This document shows, piece by piece, positions 23,698-32,905 of a DNA stretch of 64,000 bases. The position numbers and the translations under genes are program-made. Positions within the stretch are counted from its first letter, which is position 1. The number at the start of each line of letters is the position of its first letter. The DNA comes from Treponema peruense (lineage in GTDB: Bacteria; Spirochaetota; Spirochaetia; Treponematales; Treponemataceae): the NCBI RefSeq assembly GCF_016117655.1, contig NZ_CP064936.1, forward strand, positions 248,001 through 312,000, read 5' to 3'. The notes below the pieces were generated by a model. That model searched no databases. It was not told where the DNA came from and saw only the letters and a program-made list of their open reading frames with translations.

Positions 23698-26634
23698 ATG
23701 GCTAAGACCAAATATGTTTATTTCTTTGGTGACGGTGACGCAGAAGGCGATGAATCAATGCGCGCCGAACTTGGTGGAAAAGGTGCAAACCTTGCTCAGA
23801 TGGCAAAGGCTCCGCTGAGTCTTCCTGTTCCATCAGGATTTACAATTTCTACAGATGTTTGTGATTACTATTACAAGCACGAAAAGAACTATCCAGAAAC
23901 ACTTAATGCAGATGTTGACAAGTATCTTTCAAAGCTTGAAAGATCAATGAAGAAGAAGCTTGGTGACGAAAAGGATCCTCTTCTTGTTTCAGTACGTTCC
24001 GGTGCAGCTATTTCTATGCCTGGAATGATGGACACAATTCTTAACCTTGGACTTAACGACAAGTCAGTTCTTGGTCTTGCAGAAAAGACAAACAACCCGA
24101 GATTTGCTTGGGATGCATACCGCCGCTTTATCCAGATGTTCGGCGATGTAGCAATGGGCGTTCCCCACGAAAAGTTTGAGGAAGCCATTTCTGAAGTAAA
24201 GGCCGCAAAGGGAATTACTCAGGATACAGAGATGGACACTTCTGACCTTCAGACACTGGTCGGAAAATACAAGGCAATTTACAAGGCAGCTGTTGGAGAA
24301 GACTTCCCGCAGGATCCAAAAAAGCAGATGTGGGCAGCTATCAACGCTGTATTCGGTTCTTGGATGAACCCGCGCGCTATCAAGTACCGCGAACTCAATA
24401 ACATTAAAGAAGGTGCTCTTAAGGGAACAGCTGTTACTGTTATGGCTATGGTTTTCGGAAACAAGGGAAACACTTCAGGAACAGGTGTATGTTTCAGCCG
24501 CGATCCTTCTACCGGAGAAAACGTATTCATGGGAGAATACCTTATGAATGCTCAGGGAGAAGACGTTGTTGCCGGTATTCGCACACCTGAAAAACTCTCA
24601 CAGCTTGATGAAGAAAATCCTGCTATTTACAAGCAGCTCTGCAAGATTCGTGACAGACTCGAAAAGCACTATCACGACATGCAGGATATGGAATTCACCG
24701 TTGAGGAAGGAAAGCTCTTTATGCTCCAGTGCCGCAACGGAAAACGCACAGGTGCCGCAGCTGTTAAGATGGCTGTAGACATGGTTGCAGAAAAGCTCAT
24801 CACAAAGGAACAGGCTCTTCTTCGCGTAGAGCCAAGCCAGCTTGACCAGCTTCTTCACCCTGAACTTGACAAGAAGGCAGAAAAGGCAGCAGAAGTTCTT
24901 GCAGAAGGACTTAACGCTTCTCCTGGAGCCGGACAGGGACAGATTGTATTCACAGCTGCAGAAGCAGAAGAATGGAAAGAAGAAGGAAAGCAGGTTATTC
25001 TTGTTCGCAAGGAAACATCTCCTGAAGATATCGCCGGAATGGTAGCAGCAAAGGGTATTCTTACTTCTACTGGTGGACGTACATCACACGCTGCTGTTGT
25101 AGCACGCGGAATGGGAACACCTTGTGTTTGCGGATGCGAAGCAGTTACTTTCCCAAGCGAAGACACAGTACAGATTGGTGCAAAGACATTCAAAAAGGGT
25201 GACAATATCACAATCGACGGATCAACCGGTAGAGTTTATGCAGGACTTCTTCCTGTAAACGAAGCCAAACTTTCTGACGAGCTTGATACACTTCTTTCTT
25301 GGGCAGACGAGATTCGCGAAAAGTCAGTACGCACAACAGCTTCTGGAAAGAAGGTGCGCGGATTTGATGTTCTTGCCAACGCTGATCAGCCTGGTGAAGC
25401 ACAGAAAGCATTCGACTTTGGTGCAAAGGGAATTGGTCTTTGCCGCACAGAGCACATGTTCTTTGACCCGGCAAAACTTCCTTCATTCCGCAACATGATT
25501 CTTGCAGACAATACAGACGAGCGCAAGAAGGCACTTGCAAAGATTCTTCCTCTTCAGGAGAAGGATTTCTACGGAATCATCGAAGCAATGAACGGTAACC
25601 CTGTTACTATCCGTCTTCTTGACCCGCCACTCAACGAGTTCGTACCACAGCCAGCTGCAAAGGCAGAGATTGAAGCTCTCGCACGCCAGATTGGAATGGA
25701 TGTCAACGAACTTACTCTTAAGATCAACGCTCTTCAGGAACACAACCCGATGCTCGGACACCGCGGATGCCGTCTCGCAATCACATATCCTGAGATTTAC
25801 GAGATGCAGGTTGAAGCAATCGCTTTGGCTACAGCTGCATGCGAGAAGAAGGGAATTGCACACGATGTTCGCATCATGATTCCTAACGTTGTCACATTCA
25901 AAGAAGTTCAGCAGATTCGTGCTCAGGCCGAGGCTGTTATTGCCAAGGTTAACGAAGAAAAGGGTACAGACCTTTCATTCGAAATCGGAACAATGGTTGA
26001 ATTCCCGAGAGCAGCTCTTTCTGCAAACAAGCTTGCTGAATATGCAGACTTCTTCAGCTTCGGAACAAACGACCTTACACAGACATCATTCGGATTCAGC
26101 CGCGATGACTATGGTAAGTTCATTAACTCTTACCTCAAGCAGCAGGTTCTTGACGAAGATCCATTCAACGTACTCGATGAGGACGGTCCTGGAGCTCTCA
26201 TGGAAATTGCAGAAGAGAAGGGTCGCTCTGTAAAGTCTGATCTTCACCTTGGAATCTGCGGTGAGCACGGTGGAAACCCTGCTTCTATCGCACTCTGCTA
26301 CAAGATTGGTCTTAACTACGTTTCTTGCTCTACATTCCGCGTACCTGCTGCCCGCCTTGCCGGTGCTCAGGCTGTAATTAACGCTAACAATGCTGCAAAG
26401 GCTGCTACAGTAAAGAAGGCTCCTGCAAAGAAGACTACTACTGCCAAAAAAGCAACTACAGCAAAGAAAGCTGCAACTGCAAAGAAGGAAGTAAAGGCCA
26501 GAAAGCCTGTTGCAAAGAAGACAACTGCTACTGCAAAGAAAACAACAGCCAAGAAGGCTACTGCAAAAAAGGCAACAGCAGCAAAGAAAACTACTGCAAA
26601 AAAGACTCCCGGAAGAAAACCGGCAAAGAAATAA
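23698..26634 (+). CDS. ppdK: Pyruvate phosphate dikinase with a histone-like C-terminal tail
   Basis: Interconverts pyruvate, ATP and phosphate with PEP, AMP and pyrophosphate, an energy-saving glycolytic or gluconeogenic step in anaerobes. The 978 residues comprise the N-terminal nucleotide-binding domain, the swivelling phospho-His domain with catalytic H464 in GGRTSHAAVVARG, and the PEP/pyruvate barrel with catalytic C854 in LGICGEHGG. The normal enzyme ends around residue 895 (RVPAARLAGAQAV). Here the same frame continues for about 80 residues of almost pure Lys, Ala and Thr with repeats such as AKKTTAKKA and ends in GRKPAKK, very like histone H1/HU tails. A strong promoter and terminator frame the gene. 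The core assignment is certain; the role of the tail is unknown. Confidence 0.96.
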   Translation: MAKTKYVYFFGDGDAEGDESMRAELGGKGANLAQMAKAPLSLPVPSGFTISTDVCDYYYKHEKNYPETLNADVDKYLSKLERSMKKKLGDEKDPLLVSVRSGAAISMPGMMDTILNLGLNDKSVLGLAEKTNNPRFAWDAYRRFIQMFGDVAMGVPHEKFEEAISEVKAAKGITQDTEMDTSDLQTLVGKYKAIYKAAVGEDFPQDPKKQMWAAINAVFGSWMNPRAIKYRELNNIKEGALKGTAVTVMAMVFGNKGNTSGTGVCFSRDPSTGENVFMGEYLMNAQGEDVVAGIRTPEKLSQLDEENPAIYKQLCKIRDRLEKHYHDMQDMEFTVEEGKLFMLQCRNGKRTGAAAVKMAVDMVAEKLITKEQALLRVEPSQLDQLLHPELDKKAEKAAEVLAEGLNASPGAGQGQIVFTAAEAEEWKEEGKQVILVRKETSPEDIAGMVAAKGILTSTGGRTSHAAVVARGMGTPCVCGCEAVTFPSEDTVQIGAKTFKKGDNITIDGSTGRVYAGLLPVNEAKLSDELDTLLSWADEIREKSVRTTASGKKVRGFDVLANADQPGEAQKAFDFGAKGIGLCRTEHMFFDPAKLPSFRNMILADNTDERKKALAKILPLQEKDFYGIIEAMNGNPVTIRLLDPPLNEFVPQPAAKAEIEALARQIGMDVNELTLKINALQEHNPMLGHRGCRLAITYPEIYEMQVEAIALATAACEKKGIAHDVRIMIPNVVTFKEVQQIRAQAEAVIAKVNEEKGTDLSFEIGTMVEFPRAALSANKLAEYADFFSFGTNDLTQTSFGFSRDDYGKFINSYLKQQVLDEDPFNVLDEDGPGALMEIAEEKGRSVKSDLHLGICGEHGGNPASIALCYKIGLNYVSCSTFRVPAARLAGAQAVINANNAAKAATVKKAPAKKTTTAKKATTAKKAATAKKEVKARKPVAKKTTATAKKTTAKKATAKKATAAKKTTAKKTPGRKPAKK

Positions 26635-26666
26635 TTGGTGAAAACCAGTTGAATCTTGAATAAGAA

Positions 26667-26695
26667 AAGGCTGTCCGAAAGGGCAGCCTTTTTTT
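26667..26695 (+). terminator. Terminator after ppdK
   Basis: AAGGCTGTCC-GAAA-GGGCAGCCTT tetraloop hairpin with a T-run. Nearly the same stem as the metQ terminator. It also separates ppdK from the convergent ANTAR gene. Confidence 0.92.
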
Positions 26696-26762
26696 GTCTG
26701 TTAATAAAAATAAGTGAATCTCCAGAAAGAGTGAATTTTAGGGATTTCTGTAAGTAAAAAAA

Positions 26763-27332
26763 TCAGTGTTCGTAGGTGCGCAGAATGTTTTCTGCTGTGG
26801 TAAGACGTGTCTGGCGCAAGTCCATGCTCTGTTTTTCTATATAGCGCTGAGCCTGGGGTTCTGTCATCTTTAGTACTTGGATGAGAATAAGTTTGGCTCT
26901 GTCTACAATGCGTATTTCTTCTATTTTTTTCTGGAGTTTTTGGTTTTCATTTTCCAGATTCATAACACGCTTGCGGCTTGCCGTAAGTAATTTTACTGAC
27001 TGGTAGAAAAACTCAGAGCTGATTGGTTTTGGCAGTGCAAAAACTCCGTAGTCTTCTACTTCTGCCCCTATTTCCAGAACATTCTGCTGGTCAATAATGA
27101 GTATTATTCCGGCTGAAGATTTTTCTGCCGCAGTCATGGAAAGATCATCTCCCATTTCGTCGGGAAGCGGTGTGTCAATTATAATCAGGTCAAAGTCAAG
27201 TTCGTTAATATAACGGCGGGCCTGAGCTCCGTTCTGCGTGGTTATAATCCTGTTGAAGGTTTCGGTCCGCAGAAGATCAGAAATTATGCCCATCGTCGTA
27301 TTTGTGTTACTGACGATTAAAACATTTTCCAT
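26763..27332 (-). CDS. ANTAR-type RNA-binding response regulator
   Basis: Predicted antiterminator: 189 residues with an N-terminal receiver-like domain (1-115), a coiled coil (about 115-135) and a C-terminal ANTAR domain (about 130-185, with the helices RAKLILIQVLKMTEPQAQRYI and TAENILRTY). ANTAR proteins bind paired hexaloop hairpins in mRNA leaders. The receiver keeps the phospho-acceptor position (D53) and the switch Lys (K102). The usual acidic pair near the N-terminus is replaced (VSNTNT), so it may not be a standard phosphorelay receiver. It lies 6 bases after glnA, the arrangement known for nitrogen or glutamine control in other anaerobes. Confidence 0.88.
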   Translation of the reverse strand: MENVLIVSNTNTTMGIISDLLRTETFNRIITTQNGAQARRYINELDFDLIIIDTPLPDEMGDDLSMTAAEKSSAGIILIIDQQNVLEIGAEVEDYGVFALPKPISSEFFYQSVKLLTASRKRVMNLENENQKLQKKIEEIRIVDRAKLILIQVLKMTEPQAQRYIEKQSMDLRQTRLTTAENILRTYEH

Positions 27333-27338
27333 CTTTTG

Positions 27339-28604
27339 TTAAAATTCTCCGAATAAAGGATCGTTTTCCTGAGTTTTGACAGAAACAAATGAATTGAGGG
27401 CACATTCAGGAATATAACGGCGCACAAATGTACTTGAAGAAGCCAGAATGAGTGCTTCATCGAGTGAAAGCGGCAGAGATTCAAGCCCTGTTATGTCTGT
27501 GGCTGAAGCTTTGAAGAGATCTACGTCTTTTGGCGGGCAGAGTTCAAGCTTTTGTTCTATGCCTTCGAGTCCGGCTGCAATGATGAGAGCAAGAGCTGTG
27601 TACTGGTTGCAGGAAGGATCGGGCGAGCGCAGTTCTATTCTGACAGAGTCTCCGCTTGCTGCAGGAACGCGTATAAGCTGACTTCTGTTTTGTGAAGACC
27701 AGCTTACGTAACGCGGTGCTTCGAAGGAACCAAGTCTTTTGTAGGACTGGCGCATGGGGTTAAGGAAAGCCGTAATTTCGCGAATCCGCTTTAGTATACC
27801 CGCCATAAAGGCTTTTGACTCGGGTGAATCTTTTTCAAAAATATTGTCGCCGTTTTTGATGAGCGAAATATTTATGTGAAGACCGCTTCCAGCTTCGTTG
27901 TCGAGTGGCTTTGGCATGAATGTTGCAAAAAGACCTGATTTTGAGGCAATTGTTTTTACTGTTGTTTTGAATGTTGCAAAGTTGTCGGCAGCTTTTATTG
28001 CAGTGTTGTGCTTGAAGTCAATTTCGTTCTGGCCAGGCCCTGACTCGTGGTGACTTGTAAGCGGTTCAATTCCCATCTGCTCAAGGTTAAGTATAATATC
28101 GCGGCGTATGTTTTCGCCTTTGTCCAGCGGGGCAAGGTCGCAGTATCCGGCGGTATCATGCGGAATGTTTGTAGGGTGACCGCTTTCGTCCAGATTAAAG
28201 AGATAAAACTCGCATTCTGTTCCGATATTTACGTTAAAGCCCAGCTTTTCTGCTTTTTCTACAACGCGCTGCAGAATAAGGCGGCTGTCTCCTTCAAAAG
28301 GTGTTCCGTCGGGGTAGAGAATATCGCAGTAAAGTCTTGCCACGCGTCCGTGCTGGGGTCTCCAGGGCAGAACAGAAAGAGTTGTGGGATCAGGAACCAG
28401 AAAAAAATCGCTCTTTTCTATATTAAGCAGCCCCCGTACAGAACTTCCGTCAAAGGAAACACCTTCTTCAAATGCTTTCTGGAGAAGTGACGGCTGTATG
28501 GTAAGGCTTTTGAGCGAACCAAAAATATCTGTAAAGAACAGTTTTATGAACTTAACGTCGTTTTCGGCAACGTACTGAAGTACTTCGTTTTTCTTGTAAT
28601 CCAT
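27339..28604 (-). CDS. glnA: Glutamine synthetase, type I
   Basis: Makes glutamine from glutamate, ammonia and ATP. The 421 residues are on the short side of GSI and fit the alpha subgroup, without the adenylylation-type insertion as far as can be judged. Motifs: FDGSSVRG, the metal-binding ECEFYLF, NEIDFKH and the glutamate-site SGLHIN, and RSQLIRVPA in the ATP site. It stands between glmS (18 bases upstream) and an ANTAR regulator (6 bases downstream), pointing to a glutamine-centred unit with its own regulator. Confidence 0.95.
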   Translation of the reverse strand: MDYKKNEVLQYVAENDVKFIKLFFTDIFGSLKSLTIQPSLLQKAFEEGVSFDGSSVRGLLNIEKSDFFLVPDPTTLSVLPWRPQHGRVARLYCDILYPDGTPFEGDSRLILQRVVEKAEKLGFNVNIGTECEFYLFNLDESGHPTNIPHDTAGYCDLAPLDKGENIRRDIILNLEQMGIEPLTSHHESGPGQNEIDFKHNTAIKAADNFATFKTTVKTIASKSGLFATFMPKPLDNEAGSGLHINISLIKNGDNIFEKDSPESKAFMAGILKRIREITAFLNPMRQSYKRLGSFEAPRYVSWSSQNRSQLIRVPAASGDSVRIELRSPDPSCNQYTALALIIAAGLEGIEQKLELCPPKDVDLFKASATDITGLESLPLSLDEALILASSSTFVRRYIPECALNSFVSVKTQENDPLFGEF

Positions 28605-28622
28605 TTGTAACCCCTGTTTAAC

Positions 28623-30464
28623 TTATTCTACCGTAACTGATTTTGCCAGATTTCTTGGTTTGTCAGGATCTGTTCCTCGGTGAATTGCGCAATAGTAGGC
28701 AAAAAGCTGTGCCGGTATTATAGAAAGCATTGAAGCAAATGCACTTTCTGTATGCGGAATGCTTACAATTTCATCTGCTGCCTGTGCAAAAGCTCCGTCT
28801 TTGTCCTGTGTAATGACAAAAGTTGTGGCTCCGCGTGTTCTTACTTCTACAATGTTGCTGGCAATTTTTTCGTAAAGTTTCGGATCGGTGGCTATGGCAA
28901 CAACAAGCGTATTTTTGTCTACCAGGGCAATCGGTCCATGCTTTAATTCTCCTGCGGCAAAGGCCTCGCTGTGCATGTAGCTTACTTCCTTGAGTTTAAG
29001 AGCACATTCAAGGCTTGTTGCGCTGTCGAACTGTCTTCCTATAAAGAATACTTTTTCTTTGTTGAAGTTTTTTGACACGAATTTCTGGATTCCGGTTTTG
29101 TCATCAAGAATTTCCTGTACTTTTGACGGAATCTGTTCAAGCTCTGAAAGAAGGCGGGTATATTCAGCCCGGGAAAACTTCTCGCGCAGGAATGCACACT
29201 TTAAGGCAAGAAGATAAAGGCACATGAGTTGTGTGGTATATGCTTTTGTTGACGCAACTGCAATTTCGGGACCGGCCCATGTGTAAATTACGTCGTTTGC
29301 TTCGCGGCTTACTGTTGAACCTACGCAGTTTGTTATTGCAATTACGTGGATTCCAGCTTCTTTGGCAAGTCTCATGGCGGCCAGTGTGTCTGCAGTTTCT
29401 CCTGACTGGCTTATTACGATAAAGATGTCATCTTTGTCCAGAATTGGGTTCATGTAGCGGAACTCACTTGCGACAGTTACTACAACCGGAATGCGTGCAA
29501 ACTTTTCAAATGCATACGCCGCCACTACTCCGGCATGGTACGCTGTTCCGCAGGCTGTAATTACGATTCTTTTTGCGTTTTTGAAATGTTCTGCAACGGT
29601 AAGCTCGTCAAAGTTTATGTCTACAGGCTTTTTGTTTTCGTAAACAAGACGCGGGCGCATTGTGTCTGTAAGTGCTTTGGGCTGTTCGTGGATTTCTTTG
29701 AGCATGAAGTGCGCATAGCCGTTCTTTTCTGCAGAAGAAAGATCCCAGTCTACGTGGTAAGGCTGTTTTATTACTTTGTTTCCGTCTTCGTCAAAAAGAT
29801 CAACGTGGTCGCTGTATAAAACCGCAATTTCTTTCTGGTCAAGGAAATAAACGTCGCGTGTGTATTCAAGTACTGCCGGAACATCGCTTGCAATAAAGTT
29901 TTCACCTTTGCCGAGTCCTACAATAAGCGGGCTTTCCTTTCTTGCGGCAATGAGTCTGTCGGGATAATCGCTGCATATAACGCCGAGTGCGTAACTTCCT
30001 TCAAGACGGTGGGTTGCTTCTATAACTGAATGGAAAATATCACCGTCCATTTCGTAATAGTAGTTTATAAGGTGTGCAATAACTTCTGTATCTGTTTCAC
30101 TGCGGAATACAACTCCTTCTCCCTGAAGCCAGGCTTTGAGTTTGGCATAGTTTTCGATAATTCCGTTGTGAACGACTGCAATTGTTCCGCTGAGGTTTGT
30201 GTGCGGGTGTGCATTTACGTCGCTTGGTTCACCGTGGGTTGCCCATCTTGTGTGTCCTATTCCGAGTGAGCCGTTTATAACTTCTTTTGAAATGCGTTCT
30301 TCAAGAGCCTTAAGTGCGCCCTTTACTTTGCGTACAACAATGTCTTCTCCGTCAAAAACGGCGATTCCAGCACTGTCGTAACCTCTGTATTCCAGTTTTT
30401 TAAGGGCATTAATCAAAACAGGTGTGGCTTTTTTGCTTCCGATATAACCTACAATTCCGCACAT
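28623..30464 (-). CDS. glmS: Glutamine-fructose-6-phosphate aminotransferase
   Basis: Uses glutamine to make glucosamine-6-phosphate for peptidoglycan and lipids. Of 613 residues, 1-220 are the class II amidotransferase with nucleophile Cys2 (MCGIVGYIG), and 290-605 carry two SIS sugar-isomerase domains (SQSGETADT in the first) with the typical C-terminal KPRNLAKSVTVE. The leader is too short for the glmS ribozyme. First gene of the glmS-glnA-ANTAR unit. Confidence 0.97.
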   Translation of the reverse strand: MCGIVGYIGSKKATPVLINALKKLEYRGYDSAGIAVFDGEDIVVRKVKGALKALEERISKEVINGSLGIGHTRWATHGEPSDVNAHPHTNLSGTIAVVHNGIIENYAKLKAWLQGEGVVFRSETDTEVIAHLINYYYEMDGDIFHSVIEATHRLEGSYALGVICSDYPDRLIAARKESPLIVGLGKGENFIASDVPAVLEYTRDVYFLDQKEIAVLYSDHVDLFDEDGNKVIKQPYHVDWDLSSAEKNGYAHFMLKEIHEQPKALTDTMRPRLVYENKKPVDINFDELTVAEHFKNAKRIVITACGTAYHAGVVAAYAFEKFARIPVVVTVASEFRYMNPILDKDDIFIVISQSGETADTLAAMRLAKEAGIHVIAITNCVGSTVSREANDVIYTWAGPEIAVASTKAYTTQLMCLYLLALKCAFLREKFSRAEYTRLLSELEQIPSKVQEILDDKTGIQKFVSKNFNKEKVFFIGRQFDSATSLECALKLKEVSYMHSEAFAAGELKHGPIALVDKNTLVVAIATDPKLYEKIASNIVEVRTRGATTFVITQDKDGAFAQAADEIVSIPHTESAFASMLSIIPAQLFAYYCAIHRGTDPDKPRNLAKSVTVE

Positions 30465-30501
30465 ATAAAACTCCGGTAAATGTCAAAAAATCTATCTTCC
30501 A

Positions 30502-30530
30502 ATAATAGCATGAGTTATTGAAGATTTCAA
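30502..30530 (-). promoter_or_regulatory. glmS promoter
   Basis: Minus-strand TTGAAA (30525-30530), 17-base spacer, TATTAT (30502-30507). The leader would be only about 30 bases. Confidence 0.65.
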
Positions 30531-30553
30531 TGCAATTATGCTAGAGTAAAAGT

Positions 30554-31825
30554 ATGAGAATAAGAAAAAGTTTTGTCATTGCAGGTATTTCGGCAGTCTT
30601 CGTGATTTTTATTGCGGCTCTGGTAATTATTGCCAATTTTGACAGTTTGCGGCATAAAACACAGGTCGCATTTTACGGACTGAATGAAGTTCAGGTTAAG
30701 GCATTTGAGGCAGAATTGGCTTCTGTTACTGACAAAAACGGTAAGATTGTACATTACGCGTTTACTGTTCTGGATGACAAGTTGCCGCTTGCCGAACAGC
30801 TTTCTTCCAGAACTGATCTTCTTGTTTCTGCAGCGGGAGCTTCCCTTGATGAAGCTGTTGCCTCTGTTCCCGCTAAAAAGATGGATTCGTATGCACTGGA
30901 ACAAACGGTGCTTTCGGGAATGTATTCGTCGGTGGCGGCTTTTTCTATGCGGAATGATAAGGGACGGGTTTTGGCACTGCCGCTTTTGGTTGACCCGGTA
31001 GAGATCCTGCTTAATGCACAGACGCTTTCCAAAATCGGAACAAGAAAAATTTCTTCTATTAAAGTGCTTGATGATTTTGCGGAAAAATCGCGCGGAACAG
31101 TTTATTTTCCTGTAGTTTTCGCCGGTGCAGATGCCCGCAGTTTTGTTGACATGACAGGTGCTCTTGCAGAGTCGCTTTCTGGAAGCGGGGCTTTTGATGC
31201 GGCTGTTAAAATGGTACGTTCCGCAAAGCCGCAGTCTGCAGAGAATTTAGTTAAGGATTTGTGTGCCGGCGAAAATGCTCCTTTTAACAAAGCTGCCACT
31301 CTTCTTTCTGAATGGACGCGTGGCAGAATAATTATGAGCGATGTCTATAATCTTGAAGACAAGGGTTTGCCTGCCTTGATGCGTGAAAATATGTGCGCTG
31401 TGGTTTTTACGGACCTTTCTTCGCACCGCCAGTTTGAATTTGAGGCTCTGAGGCACTTTGTTTCTGTTCCGGATGCCTCGGGTGAAACACTGCCGTTTGT
31501 TCCGTCGGAGAACCCGCTGGTTGCAAGAAGGCTTAGTGCCGGTGTTATCTGCGCGGTTCCGCTGTCGAAGGAAAAAGGCACGGGCTATGCGGTAAACCAT
31601 ATTGTAAGCAGCAGTGCACAGGAGTCACTCAGCCGCGCGACGGGACTTGGCCCTGTTCTTGCAGATTGCGGTGTTCCCGACAGGCAGGCAGATGATGCGC
31701 GCTTTTGGATAGCAGCGTCTGATGTTCCTTTTGTTCCTTTTTCGCGCGCAGCTTTTACTGACGGCAAATCTTTGGATGATTTTGCTACTGCCCTTAAAAA
31801 TTATATCAGGAACGGACAGTTTTAG
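30554..31825 (+). CDS. Membrane-anchored solute-binding-like protein of unknown function
   Basis: 423 residues with one N-terminal membrane segment (about 8-28, GISAVFVIFIAALVIIANF) not followed by a clear cleavage site, so probably anchored with a periplasmic body. The body resembles an extracellular solute-binding protein: ALPLLVDPVEILLNAQ, the repeated helix-turn pattern and the C-terminal DFATALKNYIRNG. No permease or ATPase is adjacent, so it may be a stand-alone sensor or binding protein. The assignment rests on overall pattern, not on a strict motif. Confidence 0.6.
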   Translation: MRIRKSFVIAGISAVFVIFIAALVIIANFDSLRHKTQVAFYGLNEVQVKAFEAELASVTDKNGKIVHYAFTVLDDKLPLAEQLSSRTDLLVSAAGASLDEAVASVPAKKMDSYALEQTVLSGMYSSVAAFSMRNDKGRVLALPLLVDPVEILLNAQTLSKIGTRKISSIKVLDDFAEKSRGTVYFPVVFAGADARSFVDMTGALAESLSGSGAFDAAVKMVRSAKPQSAENLVKDLCAGENAPFNKAATLLSEWTRGRIIMSDVYNLEDKGLPALMRENMCAVVFTDLSSHRQFEFEALRHFVSVPDASGETLPFVPSENPLVARRLSAGVICAVPLSKEKGTGYAVNHIVSSSAQESLSRATGLGPVLADCGVPDRQADDARFWIAASDVPFVPFSRAAFTDGKSLDDFATALKNYIRNGQF

Positions 31826-31879
31826 GCGGCGTTTTGGATATTTTTTTGCTGATTTTTCGAAAATTCTTTTGAATTTTTC

Positions 31880-31906
31880 TAAAGTCAAAAAAACATTCTC
31901 CGAAAT
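31880..31906 (+). promoter_or_regulatory. Sigma-28 (FliA-type) promoter of flaB
   Basis: TAAAGTCA (31880-31887), 11-base spacer, TCCGAAAT (31899-31906), close to the flagellar consensus TAAAGTTT-N11-GCCGATAA. The start point would fall at about 31912, inside the first strand of the leader stem. Confidence 0.75.
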
Positions 31907-31908
31907 TT

Positions 31909-31976
31909 AAGGTATAGGGTGGTAAAACCCGAGGGGCGGCAGCCAGATCTGGTTTGCCGGTAACTCATAATACCTT
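31909..31976 (+). promoter_or_regulatory. Structured flaB 5' leader (three-way junction)
   Basis: AAGGTAT (31909-31915) pairs with ATACCTT (31970-31976). Inside lie GGGT/ACCC (31917-31930) and a longer hairpin CGGCA/TGCCG (31937-31959) capped by the self-complementary CCAGATCTGG. The ribosome site CAGGAG follows 5 bases after the closing stem. I cannot assign it to a known riboswitch class. Confidence 0.6.
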
Positions 31977-31993
31977 GTTACAGGAGATACAAT

Positions 31994-32854
31994 ATGGTTA
32001 TCAATCACAACATGAGCGCAATGTTCGCTCAGCGTTCAGAAGGAATTACTGAACTGAACAACCAGAAGAACATGGAAAAACTTTCTTCCGGTATGAAGAT
32101 TAACCGTGCCGGCGATGACGCTTCAGGTCTTGCAGTATCAGAAAAGATGCGCAGCCAGATCCGTGGTCTTAATCAGGCTTCTACAAACGCCAAGAACGGA
32201 ATCTCTTTCATCCAGACAACTGAAGGTTACCTTCAGGAAACAGAAGACATCGTTCAGCGCATCCGCGAACTTGCTGTTCAGTCAAGCAACGGTATTTACA
32301 CTGACGAAGACCGCATGCAGATTCAGGTTGAGGTTTCTTCACTTATCGCTGAAGTAGACCGCATTGCTTCTACAGCTCAGTTCAACGGAATGAATATGCT
32401 TACCGGACGTTTTGCACGCCCGACAGGTGAGAACAGCGTAACTGCTTCTATGTGGCTTCACATTGGTGCCAACATGGACCAGCGTACACAGGTTTACATC
32501 GGAACAATGAGTGCTTCTGCTCTTGGACTGCGCAATGTTGGAAACGAAGAGATTATGTCTCTTGAGTCACCTGATCAGGCTAACCGCGCTATTGGTACTC
32601 TTGATGAAGCTATCAAGAAGATCAACAAGCAGCGTGCAGACCTTGGTGCTTACCAGAACCGCCTTGAGAAGACAGTTGTTGGTCTTGATGTTGGTGCAGA
32701 AAACCTTCAGGCTTCTGAGAGCCGCATTCGTGATACAGACATGGCTAAGGAAATGGTTGACTTTACAAAGAACCAGGTTCTTACTCAGGCTGGAACAGCT
32801 ATGCTCGCTCAGGCAAACCAGTCTTCACAGAACGTACTTTCACTTCTTCAGTAG
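31994..32854 (+). CDS. flaB: Periplasmic flagellar core flagellin FlaB
   Basis: Core filament protein of the spirochaete endoflagellum. The 286 residues match FlaB1-3 length. The N-terminus [14 protein letters not shown] and the block [18 protein letters not shown] are nearly identical to known treponemal FlaB; the C-terminus has [12 protein letters not shown] and ends NVLSLLQ. The variable central domain of enterobacterial flagellins is absent. Transcription from a sigma-28 promoter and a strong downstream terminator make it a single-gene unit. Codon use looks biased as in highly expressed genes. Confidence 0.97.
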   Translation: MVINHNMSAMFAQRSEGITELNNQKNMEKLSSGMKINRAGDDASGLAVSEKMRSQIRGLNQASTNAKNGISFIQTTEGYLQETEDIVQRIRELAVQSSNGIYTDEDRMQIQVEVSSLIAEVDRIASTAQFNGMNMLTGRFARPTGENSVTASMWLHIGANMDQRTQVYIGTMSASALGLRNVGNEEIMSLESPDQANRAIGTLDEAIKKINKQRADLGAYQNRLEKTVVGLDVGAENLQASESRIRDTDMAKEMVDFTKNQVLTQAGTAMLAQANQSSQNVLSLLQ

Positions 32855-32905
32855 TAGTATGTCTGATAGTCGGCTGTTCAAAAAGTTTTGGACAGCCTGC
32901 GAATA

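Noticed and set aside
26390-26634. Separate small histone-like gene after ppdK
   Set aside because: The Lys/Ala-rich region is in the same frame without any stop or ribosome site between, so it is part of ppdK.
30465-30553. glmS ribozyme
   Set aside because: Only about 90 bases separate glmS from the next gene and the promoter leaves a leader of about 30 bases, too short for the ribozyme.
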